Below are positions 26,630-35,553 of a DNA stretch of 64,000 bases, in pieces (within the stretch, counting starts at the first letter, position 1; each line of letters opens with the position of its first letter). Source of the DNA: Candidatus Binatia bacterium (GTDB lineage Bacteria > Desulfobacterota > Binatia > HRBIN30); NCBI GenBank assembly GCA_026415395.1, contig JAOAHD010000007.1:1167972-1231971 (forward strand). The letters run 5' to 3'. A program made the position numbers and the translations under genes. The notes beneath the pieces were generated by a model, which was not told the DNA's origin, did not search any database, and saw only the letters and a program-made list of their open reading frames with translations.

Positions 26630-27982
26630 TCAACGTCCGGTTCGTTTGGCAGCTGCCCGCTGCTGTTCGGCTAGAAGCCGCTGGGTAACCCGCACGGGCA
26701 GGCCAGGTCCTTGCTCGAGGCTGCGAAGTTCAAACGGCAACTCCGTCAGGCTGCGCAGAGCACGTTCTCGAGCATCCTTTGTGTCGGTAGACGGCTGCAG
26801 CCGACGGCCGGCTTTCATCACGGGCTGCAAAAGCGGACGAGCGTTGGGCGTAGGCGGATCTTCATCGGCGAGAGCAATCCAATCTTCGAGGTACACGCCA
26901 TCTTCTCTTGCAACTCTCCACACCTGCTTACTCCCCGGTAAAGTGGCTTTTCCGGGACTGGTCTTGACCTTGGCTTTCTTCTCATGGTCGGCAACGACTT
27001 CAACGAGCTTGTACACTCCACCCAGGCTTGGCGCATCTGCGGAGGTGGATAACCGGGTCCCGACCCCGAATGCATCCACGGGTGCCCCGTGACGAACAAT
27101 CTCCGCAATCCGATACTCGTCGAGGTCACCGCTAGCGAAGATGCGCGTGGCTGTGAGCCCGCCGCTATCGAGGACGCGGCGGACTTCACGACTCAACAGT
27201 TCAAGATCGCCGCTGTCGAGTCTAACGGCCTGGGGTTTGAGCCCGGCAGCGACAATTTTCTTTGCCGCTTCCACCGTGTCGTACGTATCGATCAGCAACG
27301 TCGCCGTGGCTGGGAACAGGTGCATGTACTGTTGAAATGCCGTGAGTTCGTCGTCGAAGGACATCACCCAGGAGTGGGCGATTGTGCCATACGTCGGTAC
27401 ACCGAATCTTAGACCCGCCTCCACGTTAGATGTGCCGATGCAGCCGCCGATGTAGGCCGCTCGGGCGGCGTACATGGCTGCTTCACTGCCGTGGGCGCGG
27501 CGCGAGCCGAATTCAATCACCGGACGCCCCTCCGCGGCTGTAACCACGCGCGCCGCCTTGGAGGCGATCATCGTTTGGAAATTGATGGTGGTTAGTAGGA
27601 AGGTTTCGACAAGTTGGGCCTGTACTATCGGTGCCGTTACCCGCAAGAGTGGCTCTGGAGCAAAGGCTACAGTGCCTTCCGGCATCGCCCATACTTCTCC
27701 CTCGAACCGAAACGCACGGAGGTATTCGAAAAAGGGCTCGGGAACCGAACGAAACGTGGGGTGTTGGCGAAGGTAATCGATGTCTTCGGCCGAGAACTGG
27801 AGCTCTTCGAGGTATTCGAGTGCCTGTTCAACACCTGCAACGAGTAAAAAGCGCCGATGGGGCGGGAGTTCGCGAACAAAGAGCTCGAAGGTGGCGATGC
27901 TGCGGATATCGTTGCAAAAGTAGGCCGCGGCCATGGTGAGTTCGTACAAGTCCGTGGCGAGGGCTAAGGATCGCGGCTTCAT
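26630..27982 (-). CDS. pncB: Nicotinate phosphoribosyltransferase
   Basis: Converts nicotinate and PRPP to nicotinate mononucleotide in NAD salvage. The N-terminus ALATDLYELTMAAAYF is typical, and the active-site run VIEFGSRRAHGSEAA followed by YIGGCIGTSNVEAG is clear, as is the phosphate-binding segment RLDSGDLELLSREVRR. The length of 450 residues fits the bacterial PncB form. The last 40 residues are Arg/Gln/Leu-rich and variable. ATG start at 27982. It is convergent with the oxidoreductase gene and 46 bases downstream of an F420-type enzyme. Confidence 0.95.
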   Translation of the reverse strand: MKPRSLALATDLYELTMAAAYFCNDIRSIATFELFVRELPPHRRFLLVAGVEQALEYLEELQFSAEDIDYLRQHPTFRSVPEPFFEYLRAFRFEGEVWAMPEGTVAFAPEPLLRVTAPIVQAQLVETFLLTTINFQTMIASKAARVVTAAEGRPVIEFGSRRAHGSEAAMYAARAAYIGGCIGTSNVEAGLRFGVPTYGTIAHSWVMSFDDELTAFQQYMHLFPATATLLIDTYDTVEAAKKIVAAGLKPQAVRLDSGDLELLSREVRRVLDSGGLTATRIFASGDLDEYRIAEIVRHGAPVDAFGVGTRLSTSADAPSLGGVYKLVEVVADHEKKAKVKTSPGKATLPGSKQVWRVAREDGVYLEDWIALADEDPPTPNARPLLQPVMKAGRRLQPSTDTKDARERALRSLTELPFELRSLEQGPGLPVRVTQRLLAEQQRAAAKRTGR

Positions 27983-28028
27983 GTTAGGGCCTTGAGCCGG
28001 TACGCGAAGGTGTTTTCAGAAGCGAGCA

Positions 28029-28961
28029 TTACGAGCGGCACGCTGGGATCACTTCTTTGGCAAACAGCTCCAAACTTTCTCGTTGATTTAGGTCACCGAA
28101 GAGCCCGATGAAAAACGTCACTCCTTGCTGCTCTCGTTGCCGGAAAATTTCCACCAGTTGCTCCGGCGTACCCCGGTAGGCCCGATCTAAGTCCCAAACG
28201 GAACCTAGCAGGGCTCGTGCAGCGGTGGTCTTTTCTTCCACTTCGGCCGGAGTCTTGCCAGTAATGAACACACACTGCTCCGAAATCTCGATCTCCTCGA
28301 ATGGCCGCCCCACGGCTTCGCAATGGCGGCGCAAAACGGCGAGCTTTTGCGGTAGTTGAGCGGCAACATTGTTTGGGCAGTTCCAGATATTGGCATGTTC
28401 GGCCACAACGCGAAGGAGGCGCCTCTCTCCGGCACCGCCAATGAGAATCGGTGGGTGTGGTTGCTGCTTCGGTTTAGGCCGGTTTACCGCTTCCGCGACG
28501 CTGTAGTACTTTCCCTGGAAAGTGGCACGGTCTTGGGTGAACAGTCGCTTGATCACGTGGATCGCTTCTTCCAGTTGCTCAATGCGCACCCGCGCGGGCG
28601 GGAAAGGGTAGCCATAAGCGTGGTACTCCTCCTCCATCCATCCCGCTCCAATTCCAAGGACAAAACGCCCACCGCTCACCTGGTCGAGCGAGCTTGCCAT
28701 CTTCGCCAAAAAGGCAGGGTTTCGGTACGAATTGCAGAGCACCAAAGTGCCAATGCGAATCCGTTCGGTGATGCTGGCGGCGGCAGACATGAGTGTCCAC
28801 GCCTCCAAGTGGTCGAGGTCGGGCAAGCCTCGCATCCACATATGATCGACAAACCAAACCGAGTCGAAACCCAACCGGTCGGCGGTAACGACGCGCTCGC
28901 GAATCCCCTCCCAGGTTTGGCCAACTTGCGGCAGGAATAAGCCGAATCGAAGTGGCTTCAT
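28029..28961 (-). CDS. Luciferase-like oxidoreductase, F420-type LLM family
   Basis: 310 residues of the bacterial luciferase-like superfamily: RFGLFLPQVGQTWEGI at the start, DRLGFDSVWFVDHMW, then FVLGIGAGWMEEEYHAYGYPFPP and PPILIGGAGERRLLRVVAEHA. The latter blocks are those of F420-dependent oxidoreductases. I moved the start from 29012 to the ATG at 28961, which has a GGAGGGAAG site directly upstream. The substrate is unknown; no F420 biosynthesis gene is in view. Confidence 0.9.
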   Translation of the reverse strand: MKPLRFGLFLPQVGQTWEGIRERVVTADRLGFDSVWFVDHMWMRGLPDLDHLEAWTLMSAAASITERIRIGTLVLCNSYRNPAFLAKMASSLDQVSGGRFVLGIGAGWMEEEYHAYGYPFPPARVRIEQLEEAIHVIKRLFTQDRATFQGKYYSVAEAVNRPKPKQQPHPPILIGGAGERRLLRVVAEHANIWNCPNNVAAQLPQKLAVLRRHCEAVGRPFEEIEISEQCVFITGKTPAEVEEKTTAARALLGSVWDLDRAYRGTPEQLVEIFRQREQQGVTFFIGLFGDLNQRESLELFAKEVIPACRS

Positions 28962-29140
28962 CTTCCCTCCTCCGGAGCAAGGCCTAGTACGTGAAACGGA
29001 CCAATCCGACAACCTTGCGTGCAGTGAACTTTGCTCCTAGCGTTTTCGCTGCGTGATCCGTAGCTCGCCGATGCTACCTTAGGACCATCGTCCTGTCACC
29101 ACTCGTGGGGGCAAGCTATCGGGGCACAGACGGTCCGAGC

Positions 29141-29212
29141 GCGGTAACAAGTCACAAGGGGCTGATCCGATGGGCCTGCCCCATCTCACGAGACCGTCGT
29201 GACCGTTACCGC
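29141..29212. repeat. Nested inverted repeat
   Basis: GCGGTAAC (29141-29148) is matched by GTTACCGC (29205-29212), and inside it GTCAC (29151-29155) by GTGAC (29199-29203). Enclosed is a second hairpin, GATGGG (29169-29174) with CCCATC (29180-29185). No T-run follows, so it is not a simple terminator. A structured leader or a protein-binding site are both possible. Confidence 0.6.
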
Positions 29213-29258
29213 AACGCACGCAGCAGTTCGGCAGCCTAGTTCATCCGTTCGAACAGGA

Positions 29259-29282
29259 GTTCTAGATTCTTGTTTCTAGAAC
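29259..29282. promoter_or_regulatory. 24-base palindrome, likely TetR operator
   Basis: Perfect 8-base arms GTTCTAGA (29259-29266) and TCTAGAAC (29275-29282) with an 8-base spacer, ending ten bases before the first possible start of the TetR gene. A further palindrome GTTCGAAC lies at 29248-29255. The placement fits autoregulation by the TetR protein; binding itself is inference. Confidence 0.65.
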
Positions 29283-29292
29283 CTTTATTCGC

Positions 29293-29994
29293 GTGCGCGT
29301 GCGTTTGGTGAAGAAAGAATCTTCAGGGTCGGGAGCGCGGGCCGAGGCGAGGGCACGCACGCGTGAGCGTCTATTTGCTGTAGCCCGCCGCGTCTTTGCC
29401 GAGAAAGGGTTGGCGGCAACCAATCTTCGCACCGATATTTTGGAGCCGTCGGGAGTTTCCGTCGGTTCCTTTTACCATCAGTTCCGGGACAAGACGGAGC
29501 TCTTCCTGGCAATCCTAGCCGAGCACGAAGAGTCGTTCCGCAAACTCCTTCGGGCAGTGCACGCGTTAGCCGCGCGGCGCCCGGCGCAAGAAGTCGCTTG
29601 GCAGTCGTTTGCTGCAGTCTTGGACATGGTCGAAGAGCACGAAGACCTCCTGCGCATGATGGCCCGCGAGCGAGAAAGCCATGACGTGCGGGTGCGCGCC
29701 TACCTACGGCGTAACGATCGAGCGTGGATAGAGAGTTTGGCCGAGGACTACCTGCGAAACAATTTAATCCCGTCGAAGAATCACGTTTTGGCCAGCCGCA
29801 TGGCCGAGTTGGTCCTAACGTTCACTTGGGGAGCGGTGCTCCGGTACTCCAGTTGGACCCCGGAAGAACGACAACGGCGCCGCGTAGACTGGATCGATGA
29901 CCTCGTGGCCTTTTGCCTCGGGGGTATGGCGGCTCTTCTCGGCCAGGCGCACACTTACGAATCAGAGCCACAATCGGACATTGAGGAGGTTTGA
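29293..29994 (+). CDS. TetR-family transcriptional regulator
   Basis: 233 residues. The N-terminal helix-turn-helix reads RERLFAVARRVFAEKGLAAT followed by SGVSVGSFYHQFRDKTELFLAIL, the standard TetR DNA-binding signature. The C-terminal ligand domain is unassigned. Starts at GTG 29293, 29299 or 29308 are all in frame with weak ribosome sites, so the first few residues are uncertain. The stop is three bases before the downstream luciferase-like gene, so the two form an operon. The probable operator lies directly upstream. Confidence 0.9.
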   Translation: MRVRLVKKESSGSGARAEARARTRERLFAVARRVFAEKGLAATNLRTDILEPSGVSVGSFYHQFRDKTELFLAILAEHEESFRKLLRAVHALAARRPAQEVAWQSFAAVLDMVEEHEDLLRMMARERESHDVRVRAYLRRNDRAWIESLAEDYLRNNLIPSKNHVLASRMAELVLTFTWGAVLRYSSWTPEERQRRRVDWIDDLVAFCLGGMAALLGQAHTYESEPQSDIEEV

Positions 29995-29997
29995 GCG

Positions 29998-31260
29998 ATG
30001 CAATTTGGTATCTTCTACGAGCACCAGTTGCCGCGCCCTTGGGGCGAGGACGACGAACACCGGCTGTTGCAAGAAGCGCTGGAGCAGGTCGAACTCGCAG
30101 ACCGGCTCGGGATCGACTACGCGTGGGAAGTGGAGCACCATTTTCTCGAGGAGTACTCGCACTCCTCGGCTCCCGAAGTGTTCCTCGCCGCTTGTAGCCA
30201 ACGGACCAAGCGGATTCGCCTCGGCCACGGCATTGTGTTGATGCCGCCGAACTACAATCATCCAGCGAGAGTTGCCGAGCGGATTGCAACGCTCGACCTC
30301 GTGAGCAACGGCCGAGTGGATTGGGGCACCGGCGAGTCCAGCTCCCGCATTGAGTTAGAAGGGTTCAACATCGACTACATGCAGAAGCGCGACATGTGGC
30401 TGGAGGCGGTTCGCGAGGCGGCAAAGATGATGGTGGCTGAGCCCTACCCCGGATACCAAGGCCAGTATTTTACCATGCCGCACCGCAACGTGGTGCCGAA
30501 GCCCCTGCAGAAACCTCACCCTCCGCTTTGGCTGGCTTGCTCAAACCGGGAGACGATTCGGTTGGCAGCGCGCTTGGGAATGGGTGCGCTTACCTTTGCC
30601 TTTGTGGACCCAAGCGAGGCGAAATACTGGGTCGATGAGTACTACAACACCTTCAAACAGGAGTGCGAGCCGATCGGTCAGGCAGTGAACCCGAATGTCG
30701 CGATGGTGACCGGCTTTATGTGCCACGAAAGCAGCGAGGTCGCCTTGGCGCGCGGCATGGAAGGGTTTCGATTCTTTGGGTACGCGCTCATGCATTACTA
30801 CATCACCGGCACTCACGTCCCTGGGCGTTTCAACATCTGGGAGGACTTTAAGAAGAACTCCACGCCCGATACCTGGGGCGGTCCGACAGGAGGCATTGGC
30901 AATCCTGATGAAGTTCGTGCCAATCTCGAGAAGTTCGAGGAGATGGGCGTGGATCAGGTGATTTTCATCCAACAAGGTGGCCGCAATCGTCACGAGCACA
31001 TTTGCGAGTCGCTCGAACTGTTTGCTGCCCGTGTCCTGCCGGACTTCAAAGAGCGGCATGAGCAGCGAGCCAAGCGCAAGGCGGAGGAGCTTGCGCCTTA
31101 CATCGCACGGGCGATGGAAAAGGTGCCGCCCATTGCGAAACTCGACCCAGTACCGCCGGTCGAATCCTACCCAGTCCTGCTGCAAAAGCTCGGTGTGGAA
31201 GTCACCGACGCCACGATCGGCAAGAAACTTGCGAATTCGGTGACGGGCGCTGTTTCGTGA
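29998..31260 (+). CDS. Luciferase-like flavin-dependent monooxygenase
   Basis: 420 residues. The start QFGIFYEHQLPRPWGEDDEH and the block DRLGIDYAWEVEHHFLEEYSHS are typical of the alkanal monooxygenase group, followed by RVDWGTGESSSRIELEGFNID. It probably uses reduced flavin and oxygen on a hydrophobic substrate. The C-terminal ~60 residues (charged, then PPIAKLDPVPPVESYPVLLQ) extend beyond the core. It is co-transcribed with the TetR gene, which suggests induction by its substrate or product. Confidence 0.9.
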   Translation: MQFGIFYEHQLPRPWGEDDEHRLLQEALEQVELADRLGIDYAWEVEHHFLEEYSHSSAPEVFLAACSQRTKRIRLGHGIVLMPPNYNHPARVAERIATLDLVSNGRVDWGTGESSSRIELEGFNIDYMQKRDMWLEAVREAAKMMVAEPYPGYQGQYFTMPHRNVVPKPLQKPHPPLWLACSNRETIRLAARLGMGALTFAFVDPSEAKYWVDEYYNTFKQECEPIGQAVNPNVAMVTGFMCHESSEVALARGMEGFRFFGYALMHYYITGTHVPGRFNIWEDFKKNSTPDTWGGPTGGIGNPDEVRANLEKFEEMGVDQVIFIQQGGRNRHEHICESLELFAARVLPDFKERHEQRAKRKAEELAPYIARAMEKVPPIAKLDPVPPVESYPVLLQKLGVEVTDATIGKKLANSVTGAVS

Positions 31261-31454
31261 TGCGCTGCTCTAAGCCAGGCGTGCGGAAGCACACGGGTAG
31301 GGTAGGTCGGCGCTGGCACCGGAACGAAGTGTGGAAACGAACTGTTCGTGCACGGGCGAGGGCCGTCGTATCTCGTTCGGGTGCCGAACTCCTGTACCGA
31401 GGCCTTAGGCTCCTGTTTAGGCCTGACCCCATCCCGTAAATCACTGATCGAGGC

Positions 31455-32660
31455 TTAAAAATCGGGCTGCTTACGAAGAGGACGCCCGATGGCCATTTTC
31501 TGGCGCGCGGCTACATCCCGCAGCGCGCGGCGAACTTCAGCAGCAAACTCCGCATTTGGAGCGCTGCGCAGTGCATCCATGAAGTGCTGATAGGCGAGCG
31601 CGGGTTCGTCGAGATCGTAGAGAAGAACACGGCCCGCACCCAAATGCGCGGCTGCAACCGCCGGATCCGTAGGATGCTGGCGGATCAATCGCAGATACAC
31701 CGCAAGCGCAGAACGAGGCGAGCCGTGCATCCGCAACCACTCGGCAAGGTCCAGCAAGTCTTCGGGGTCGATGCCCCTGACGGGCGCCTTGGGATCCAGG
31801 CTCAAGTAAAGGCGAGCCGCCTCCTCCATTCGACCGGCTTGTAAAGCGGCGCGCACTGCTTGGGCATCCGCGCGTGACATTTGGACCCGCGGAAGTTCCT
31901 TTCGCGTGGCCACTTGCAGCTCCCGGCGGTCGATCCACCAGGCTCCGAGCAGACCGGCAAAAAAACCTCCGATGTGGGCGCCAAAGGCGACTCCGCTACC
32001 TTCCGAACCGAACGTGAACAAGAAAGGCAAAATGTTATCCAGCACGAGATAGAATCCAAGCACCAGTCGTGCAGGCAAAAACACAACCCGCATGAAAAAC
32101 GGAAATAACACCAACAACAGCCGCACTTGGTTGTACGGGAACCAACGGAAGTAAAAGCCGAGCACCCCGGAAATCGCCCCCGAGGCACCGATGAGCGGAA
32201 TCTCAGATGAGGAGAAAATCACCGCATGAAACAACGTCGCCGCGGCTCCCGTCGCCAGGTACCAGCCTAAGAAGCGCAAGCGGCCGAGTCGGTGCTCCAC
32301 ATTGTCGCCGTAAATCCACAAGAAGAGCATGTTTCCGAACAAGTGGAGAAAACCGGCATGGAGGAACATGGAGGAAAAGAGGTCGACGAGTTCGGGCGAC
32401 GCGGGACGAAATCCGTGCTCGAAGATGAACAGGTCGTATTGGGAAACATGCTGCAGGATTTGCCGCACCGGTAACTTGTGACTGAACTGCCGCTGCAGAA
32501 CGTCGAGGTATTCTTGCAACCTCGGATCTGCCCAATTTGCCGGAACGCCGCTCAGCGGTACCGTAATGAGAATGTAAACGGCCACATTCGCGGCGATGAT
32601 GGCATACGTCATCCAGGGGATGCCGCGCGGGTTGGGCGCGTCGCTCAGCGGTAGGATCAT
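31455..32660 (-). CDS. Rhomboid intramembrane serine protease with C-terminal TPR-like domain
   Basis: 401 residues. The rhomboid core has about six membrane helices, with HAGFLHLFGNMLFLWIYG before the catalytic GASGAISGVLG (Ser160) and the catalytic His229 in GAHIGGFFAGLLG. A large periplasmic-type loop (about 36-95) separates the first two helices. After residue 245 comes a soluble helical domain of TPR-like repeats (AALQAGRMEEAARLYLSLDP; AVYLRLIRQHPTDPAVAAAH). Rhomboids cleave membrane proteins; no substrate is evident here. ATG start at 32660. Confidence 0.9.
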   Translation of the reverse strand: MILPLSDAPNPRGIPWMTYAIIAANVAVYILITVPLSGVPANWADPRLQEYLDVLQRQFSHKLPVRQILQHVSQYDLFIFEHGFRPASPELVDLFSSMFLHAGFLHLFGNMLFLWIYGDNVEHRLGRLRFLGWYLATGAAATLFHAVIFSSSEIPLIGASGAISGVLGFYFRWFPYNQVRLLLVLFPFFMRVVFLPARLVLGFYLVLDNILPFLFTFGSEGSGVAFGAHIGGFFAGLLGAWWIDRRELQVATRKELPRVQMSRADAQAVRAALQAGRMEEAARLYLSLDPKAPVRGIDPEDLLDLAEWLRMHGSPRSALAVYLRLIRQHPTDPAVAAAHLGAGRVLLYDLDEPALAYQHFMDALRSAPNAEFAAEVRRALRDVAARQKMAIGRPLRKQPDF

Positions 32661-32687
32661 GTCCGATGCCCCCGGTGTCCGGCCGCG

Positions 32688-33512
32688 TTAGCTTCCTGTG
32701 AAATTCGGGCTGCGGCGTTCCAGAAAGGCAGCGACGCCCTCGCGAAAATCATTGGTCGTGAAGCACGCGACCATCTCGCGATCAGCCTTGGACACTGCCG
32801 TGGCGAGGTCGCCAAATTGGTCTTGCCAGAGTTGTTGTTTCATAATCCGAAGCGACCGGGGCGAGCACTGCATGGCCAGTTCGTGCGCCAGGGCAAACAC
32901 TTGTGTGAGGAATACATCGTGGGGAAATACCCGACTGACTAACCCAATGGCTAGTGCCTCGTCGGCGTCGATAAAGCGGCCTGTAAACAGCAAGTCGACC
33001 GCGCGTGCATGACCCACGATGCGTGGGAGCAGCCATGCCGAGCCGTGTTCCGCGATGAGCCCCCTCCGCGCGAACAAATACGAAATGCGCGCTGCCGAGG
33101 AGGCGACCCGCAGGTCGTAAAATAGCGGGTAGGTGGCACCGAGCCCGGCAGCCACTCCGTTAATGGCGCCGATCACGGGCTTGGTGAGCCCCATGGGATA
33201 CGTGTACTCCCCACGCAGTAACGGCGGCAGGCTGGGATCAAACTCTACCGCGAGCTCGGGTGGCGTCGTTTCCGGCGAGGCCGCACCCGACTGCACTTCG
33301 CGCAAAAAGTCCATGTCCGCGCCCGCACAGTAGCCGCGGCCAGCGCCAGTCACGACAATGACCCGCACCTTCGGGTCGTTCTCGGCACGCCACATGGCAT
33401 GGCGAACCTCGAAGCCCATGCGCAGGGTCCATGCGTTGAGCTTGTCCGGCCGATTTAACGTGATGGTCGCCACTGGTCCTTCTACCGCATACAGAATTTG
33501 CTCGTATGGCAT
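32688..33512 (-). CDS. Enoyl-CoA hydratase/isomerase family protein
   Basis: 274 residues of the crotonase fold. It has ATITLNRPDKLNAWTLRM, the oxyanion-hole segments GAGRGYCAGADMDFL and INGVAAGLGATYPLFYDLRV, and GLIAEHGSAWLLPRIVG with a likely catalytic Glu. The start is placed at the ATG at 33512 with GGGAG upstream, not at 33629, because the extra 39 residues do not look like protein. It probably hydrates an enoyl-CoA in a degradation pathway. Confidence 0.9.
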   Translation of the reverse strand: MPYEQILYAVEGPVATITLNRPDKLNAWTLRMGFEVRHAMWRAENDPKVRVIVVTGAGRGYCAGADMDFLREVQSGAASPETTPPELAVEFDPSLPPLLRGEYTYPMGLTKPVIGAINGVAAGLGATYPLFYDLRVASSAARISYLFARRGLIAEHGSAWLLPRIVGHARAVDLLFTGRFIDADEALAIGLVSRVFPHDVFLTQVFALAHELAMQCSPRSLRIMKQQLWQDQFGDLATAVSKADREMVACFTTNDFREGVAAFLERRSPNFTGS

Positions 33513-33632
33513 TTGGCTACTCCCGCGCTCGGCGCTAGCGCGCGCACACAGCTCAAGCAACCACCCCGCTCGGAGGGGCAGGAGTCGTACGGTCGGCAGG
33601 GCGAAAGCGGGGTGCGGCCGTCGAGGCAAAAA

Positions 33633-34628
33633 TCACCATCCGCGCAGATCCACAGGCCAGGACTCGATAACACGCTCCCCGTCAGTCACCAACATCCGCT
33701 CGTGGTAAGCCACCGTTGGGTCAACGTGCGCGGGCCAGACCTTGATTTTTTCTCCTACCGCCACCCGACGTGTGGGAACAAAGGTGACATGCTCGTCGGA
33801 GCAGAATAATACTTGGGCATCGTCGATGGCAGGATTCCCGTGGTCCATGCCAAGGGATTTGAGCCCGCAGTCGGCCACTGCATAGTGGTCGCTCACGGAA
33901 ATGACCGTCGCCCACACGAACAGAGCTTGGCGAAACGGTAGGCCGAGTTTTGCGTACTGCGTGTCCATCAACGCATAAGAACCTGCTTGAATTTCTGTGG
34001 CCCACTGGTTCAGGTCGAAGGTGCCCGTTCCGCCGGCGGATACGATGTCGCCGCCAACCTCGCGGTGTGCAGCCAGAAGAAGCTTCATCGCCGCCGCACA
34101 CAACGACTCCCGCAATGCGCGATCGTCGATGCCGACGGCGTGGCCCTCGTACCCCATCACACCCACGACTTCCAACCCCGCACGCCGAGCCTCCTCGGCT
34201 AGTGCTCCCGCACGCTCGGGCGCACAACCGCAGCGCGGTAGGCCGACGTTGACATCGATAATCACGCGGCGGATCCCTGCCTTGGCGGCAGCAGCAATGG
34301 TGGCCGACGAGTCCACCGCCACGATAACGGGCCAATACCTCAGCCTCGCTAAGCGCTCCACATCGAGCACTTCGTTCGCAAGCAAAAGATCCTCCCCTAA
34401 ACCCGCCAGAGCCAGCCCTTCCGCCTCGCGAACCGTGGCACAGCAGAAGGCAGGATGGCCGTGGCGTTGTTGTAACTTGGCCAGCGCCGTACACTTGTGC
34501 GCTTTCACATGCGGCCGCAAACGCTGGCCCGGGAGGCGTTCAGCCATGGTCCGCAGGTTGTGTTCTAAGGCGGCCGCGTCGATGACCAGCGCCGGCGTGG
34601 CGACGTCGTGCAGATACATCGTGGTCAC
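33633..34628 (-). CDS. D-threonine aldolase/D-serine dehydratase-like PLP enzyme (alanine racemase fold III)
   Basis: 331 residues. The N-terminal TPALVIDAAALEHNLRTMAE and RLRPHVKAHKC carry the PLP lysine (Lys42) of the DSD1/D-TA family; a later SAGGTGTFD and DCGLKSLGMDHGNP are the usual metal and phosphate blocks. It likely acts on a beta-hydroxy D-amino acid. Start GTG at 34628 overlaps the upstream stop as GTGA, a coupling signal; the ATG at 34619 is an alternative. Confidence 0.87.
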   Translation of the reverse strand: MTTMYLHDVATPALVIDAAALEHNLRTMAERLPGQRLRPHVKAHKCTALAKLQQRHGHPAFCCATVREAEGLALAGLGEDLLLANEVLDVERLARLRYWPVIVAVDSSATIAAAAKAGIRRVIIDVNVGLPRCGCAPERAGALAEEARRAGLEVVGVMGYEGHAVGIDDRALRESLCAAAMKLLLAAHREVGGDIVSAGGTGTFDLNQWATEIQAGSYALMDTQYAKLGLPFRQALFVWATVISVSDHYAVADCGLKSLGMDHGNPAIDDAQVLFCSDEHVTFVPTRRVAVGEKIKVWPAHVDPTVAYHERMLVTDGERVIESWPVDLRGW

Positions 34629-35176
34629 GAAGGGTTTGTTTTCTCCAGCGCCTCAGCAAAGGGGGTATCGAGGTCCACGCCGGTCGTTTCGAGAACACGC
34701 GCGAGCATGGCGTAAAACCCAACAACCAGGCAGAGCTCCACAATTTGCCGCGGAGAAAAGTTCGCCACGAGGCGGTGCCACAGCTCGTCATCAATGCGAG
34801 GAGCTGCAAGCAGGGCCTTCGTTACTGCCAGAACCAGCAACTCGGTTTCTGAAAATGCAGCAGGGCTCAGCTCGCCTCGCTCGATCGCACGCACTTGTTC
34901 CTGCGGCACACCGACGATTCGCGCGAGCGCCTCATGCTGCGCCCACTCGTAAGCGCAGCCGCACTCCCGCGCGACCGTCAAAATCACCAGCTCTCGCAAG
35001 CGGGGGGCGAGCTCGAGTTCGTTCAATAACGCCGTCCCTAGCCGCAGCCACGGGCGAAAGCAGGACGTCGCGTGCGCGAGCATGCGAAAGACGTTGAGTT
35101 GCACGGGAAGTTGCGCCAGGGTGGTTCGGACATCTTCGGGAAGTTCTTCGATTTTCGGATACGGGAGCCGCGCCAT
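34625..35176 (-). CDS. Carboxymuconolactone decarboxylase-family protein
   Basis: 183 residues, all helical in character. The motif CGCAYEWAQHEALARIVGV matches the CMD/AhpD-like family, with ECGC and a conserved His. LRELVILTVAREC lies just before it. The frame is open to 35476, but the ATG at 35176 has GGAGG upstream and is preferred. Family members are peroxidase-like or decarboxylases; with only CxC instead of CxxC at the active site, the activity is uncertain. Part of the minus-strand cluster. Confidence 0.85.
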   Translation of the reverse strand: MARLPYPKIEELPEDVRTTLAQLPVQLNVFRMLAHATSCFRPWLRLGTALLNELELAPRLRELVILTVARECGCAYEWAQHEALARIVGVPQEQVRAIERGELSPAAFSETELLVLAVTKALLAAPRIDDELWHRLVANFSPRQIVELCLVVGFYAMLARVLETTGVDLDTPFAEALEKTNPS

Positions 35177-35250
35177 GCGAGTATCCTCCGTGTGGTTTTT
35201 GTCGTCCCGGGCCGCACGCTTTTCTGCGGAACGAGCCTGTAAAGCGAGCC

Positions 35251-35538
35251 TTACTGAACCTTGTATCCGTAAAGCCAGCGGGCAAGGGTGCGGCCGATAT
35301 TCCGTACCGTGTGCCGCGTGCGGGCGGGGATCAGGATTTCTTCGCCAACTTGCGGGCGAAAGGTCTGGCCTCCGAACTCGAGTTCGATCTGTCCCTCGAT
35401 GGGCATCACGAGCTCTTCCGTTGCGTGCAGAAAGTCGCGCCACTCTTGGCCAGGCGCATCGATCCACACGTCGCAACTGAAACCACGCTCAGCCCAGCGA
35501 CGCCGAACCTGCTCGATGTCGACACTCGTGGTTGCCAT
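35251..35538 (-). CDS. Small cupin-domain protein
   Basis: 95 residues. The single cupin barrel is shown by VMPIEGQIELEFGGQTFRPQVGEEILIPARTRHTVRN, with the conserved glycine turns, a Glu and a C-terminal His able to bind metal. Such proteins serve as small dioxygenases, isomerases or sensors. The gene is 15 bases after the glutathione transferase-like gene, suggesting co-expression. The substrate is unknown. Confidence 0.87.
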   Translation of the reverse strand: MATTSVDIEQVRRRWAERGFSCDVWIDAPGQEWRDFLHATEELVMPIEGQIELEFGGQTFRPQVGEEILIPARTRHTVRNIGRTLARWLYGYKVQ

Positions 35539-35553
35539 GGGAGTTCCGGCTCC

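Larger units (their letters stand above)
28962..29292. other. Divergent intergenic region (331 bases)
   Basis: No gene fits here. The region separates two divergent luciferase-like loci and contains two noteworthy structures: a nested inverted repeat at 29141-29212 and a 24-base palindrome at 29259-29282, each listed separately. No convincing promoter could be assigned by eye. Confidence 0.6.

Noticed and set aside
33997-35097. A 366-codon plus-strand frame
   Set aside because: It is antisense to two well-supported genes, and its composition (Ser/Ala/Arg) is that of a shadow.
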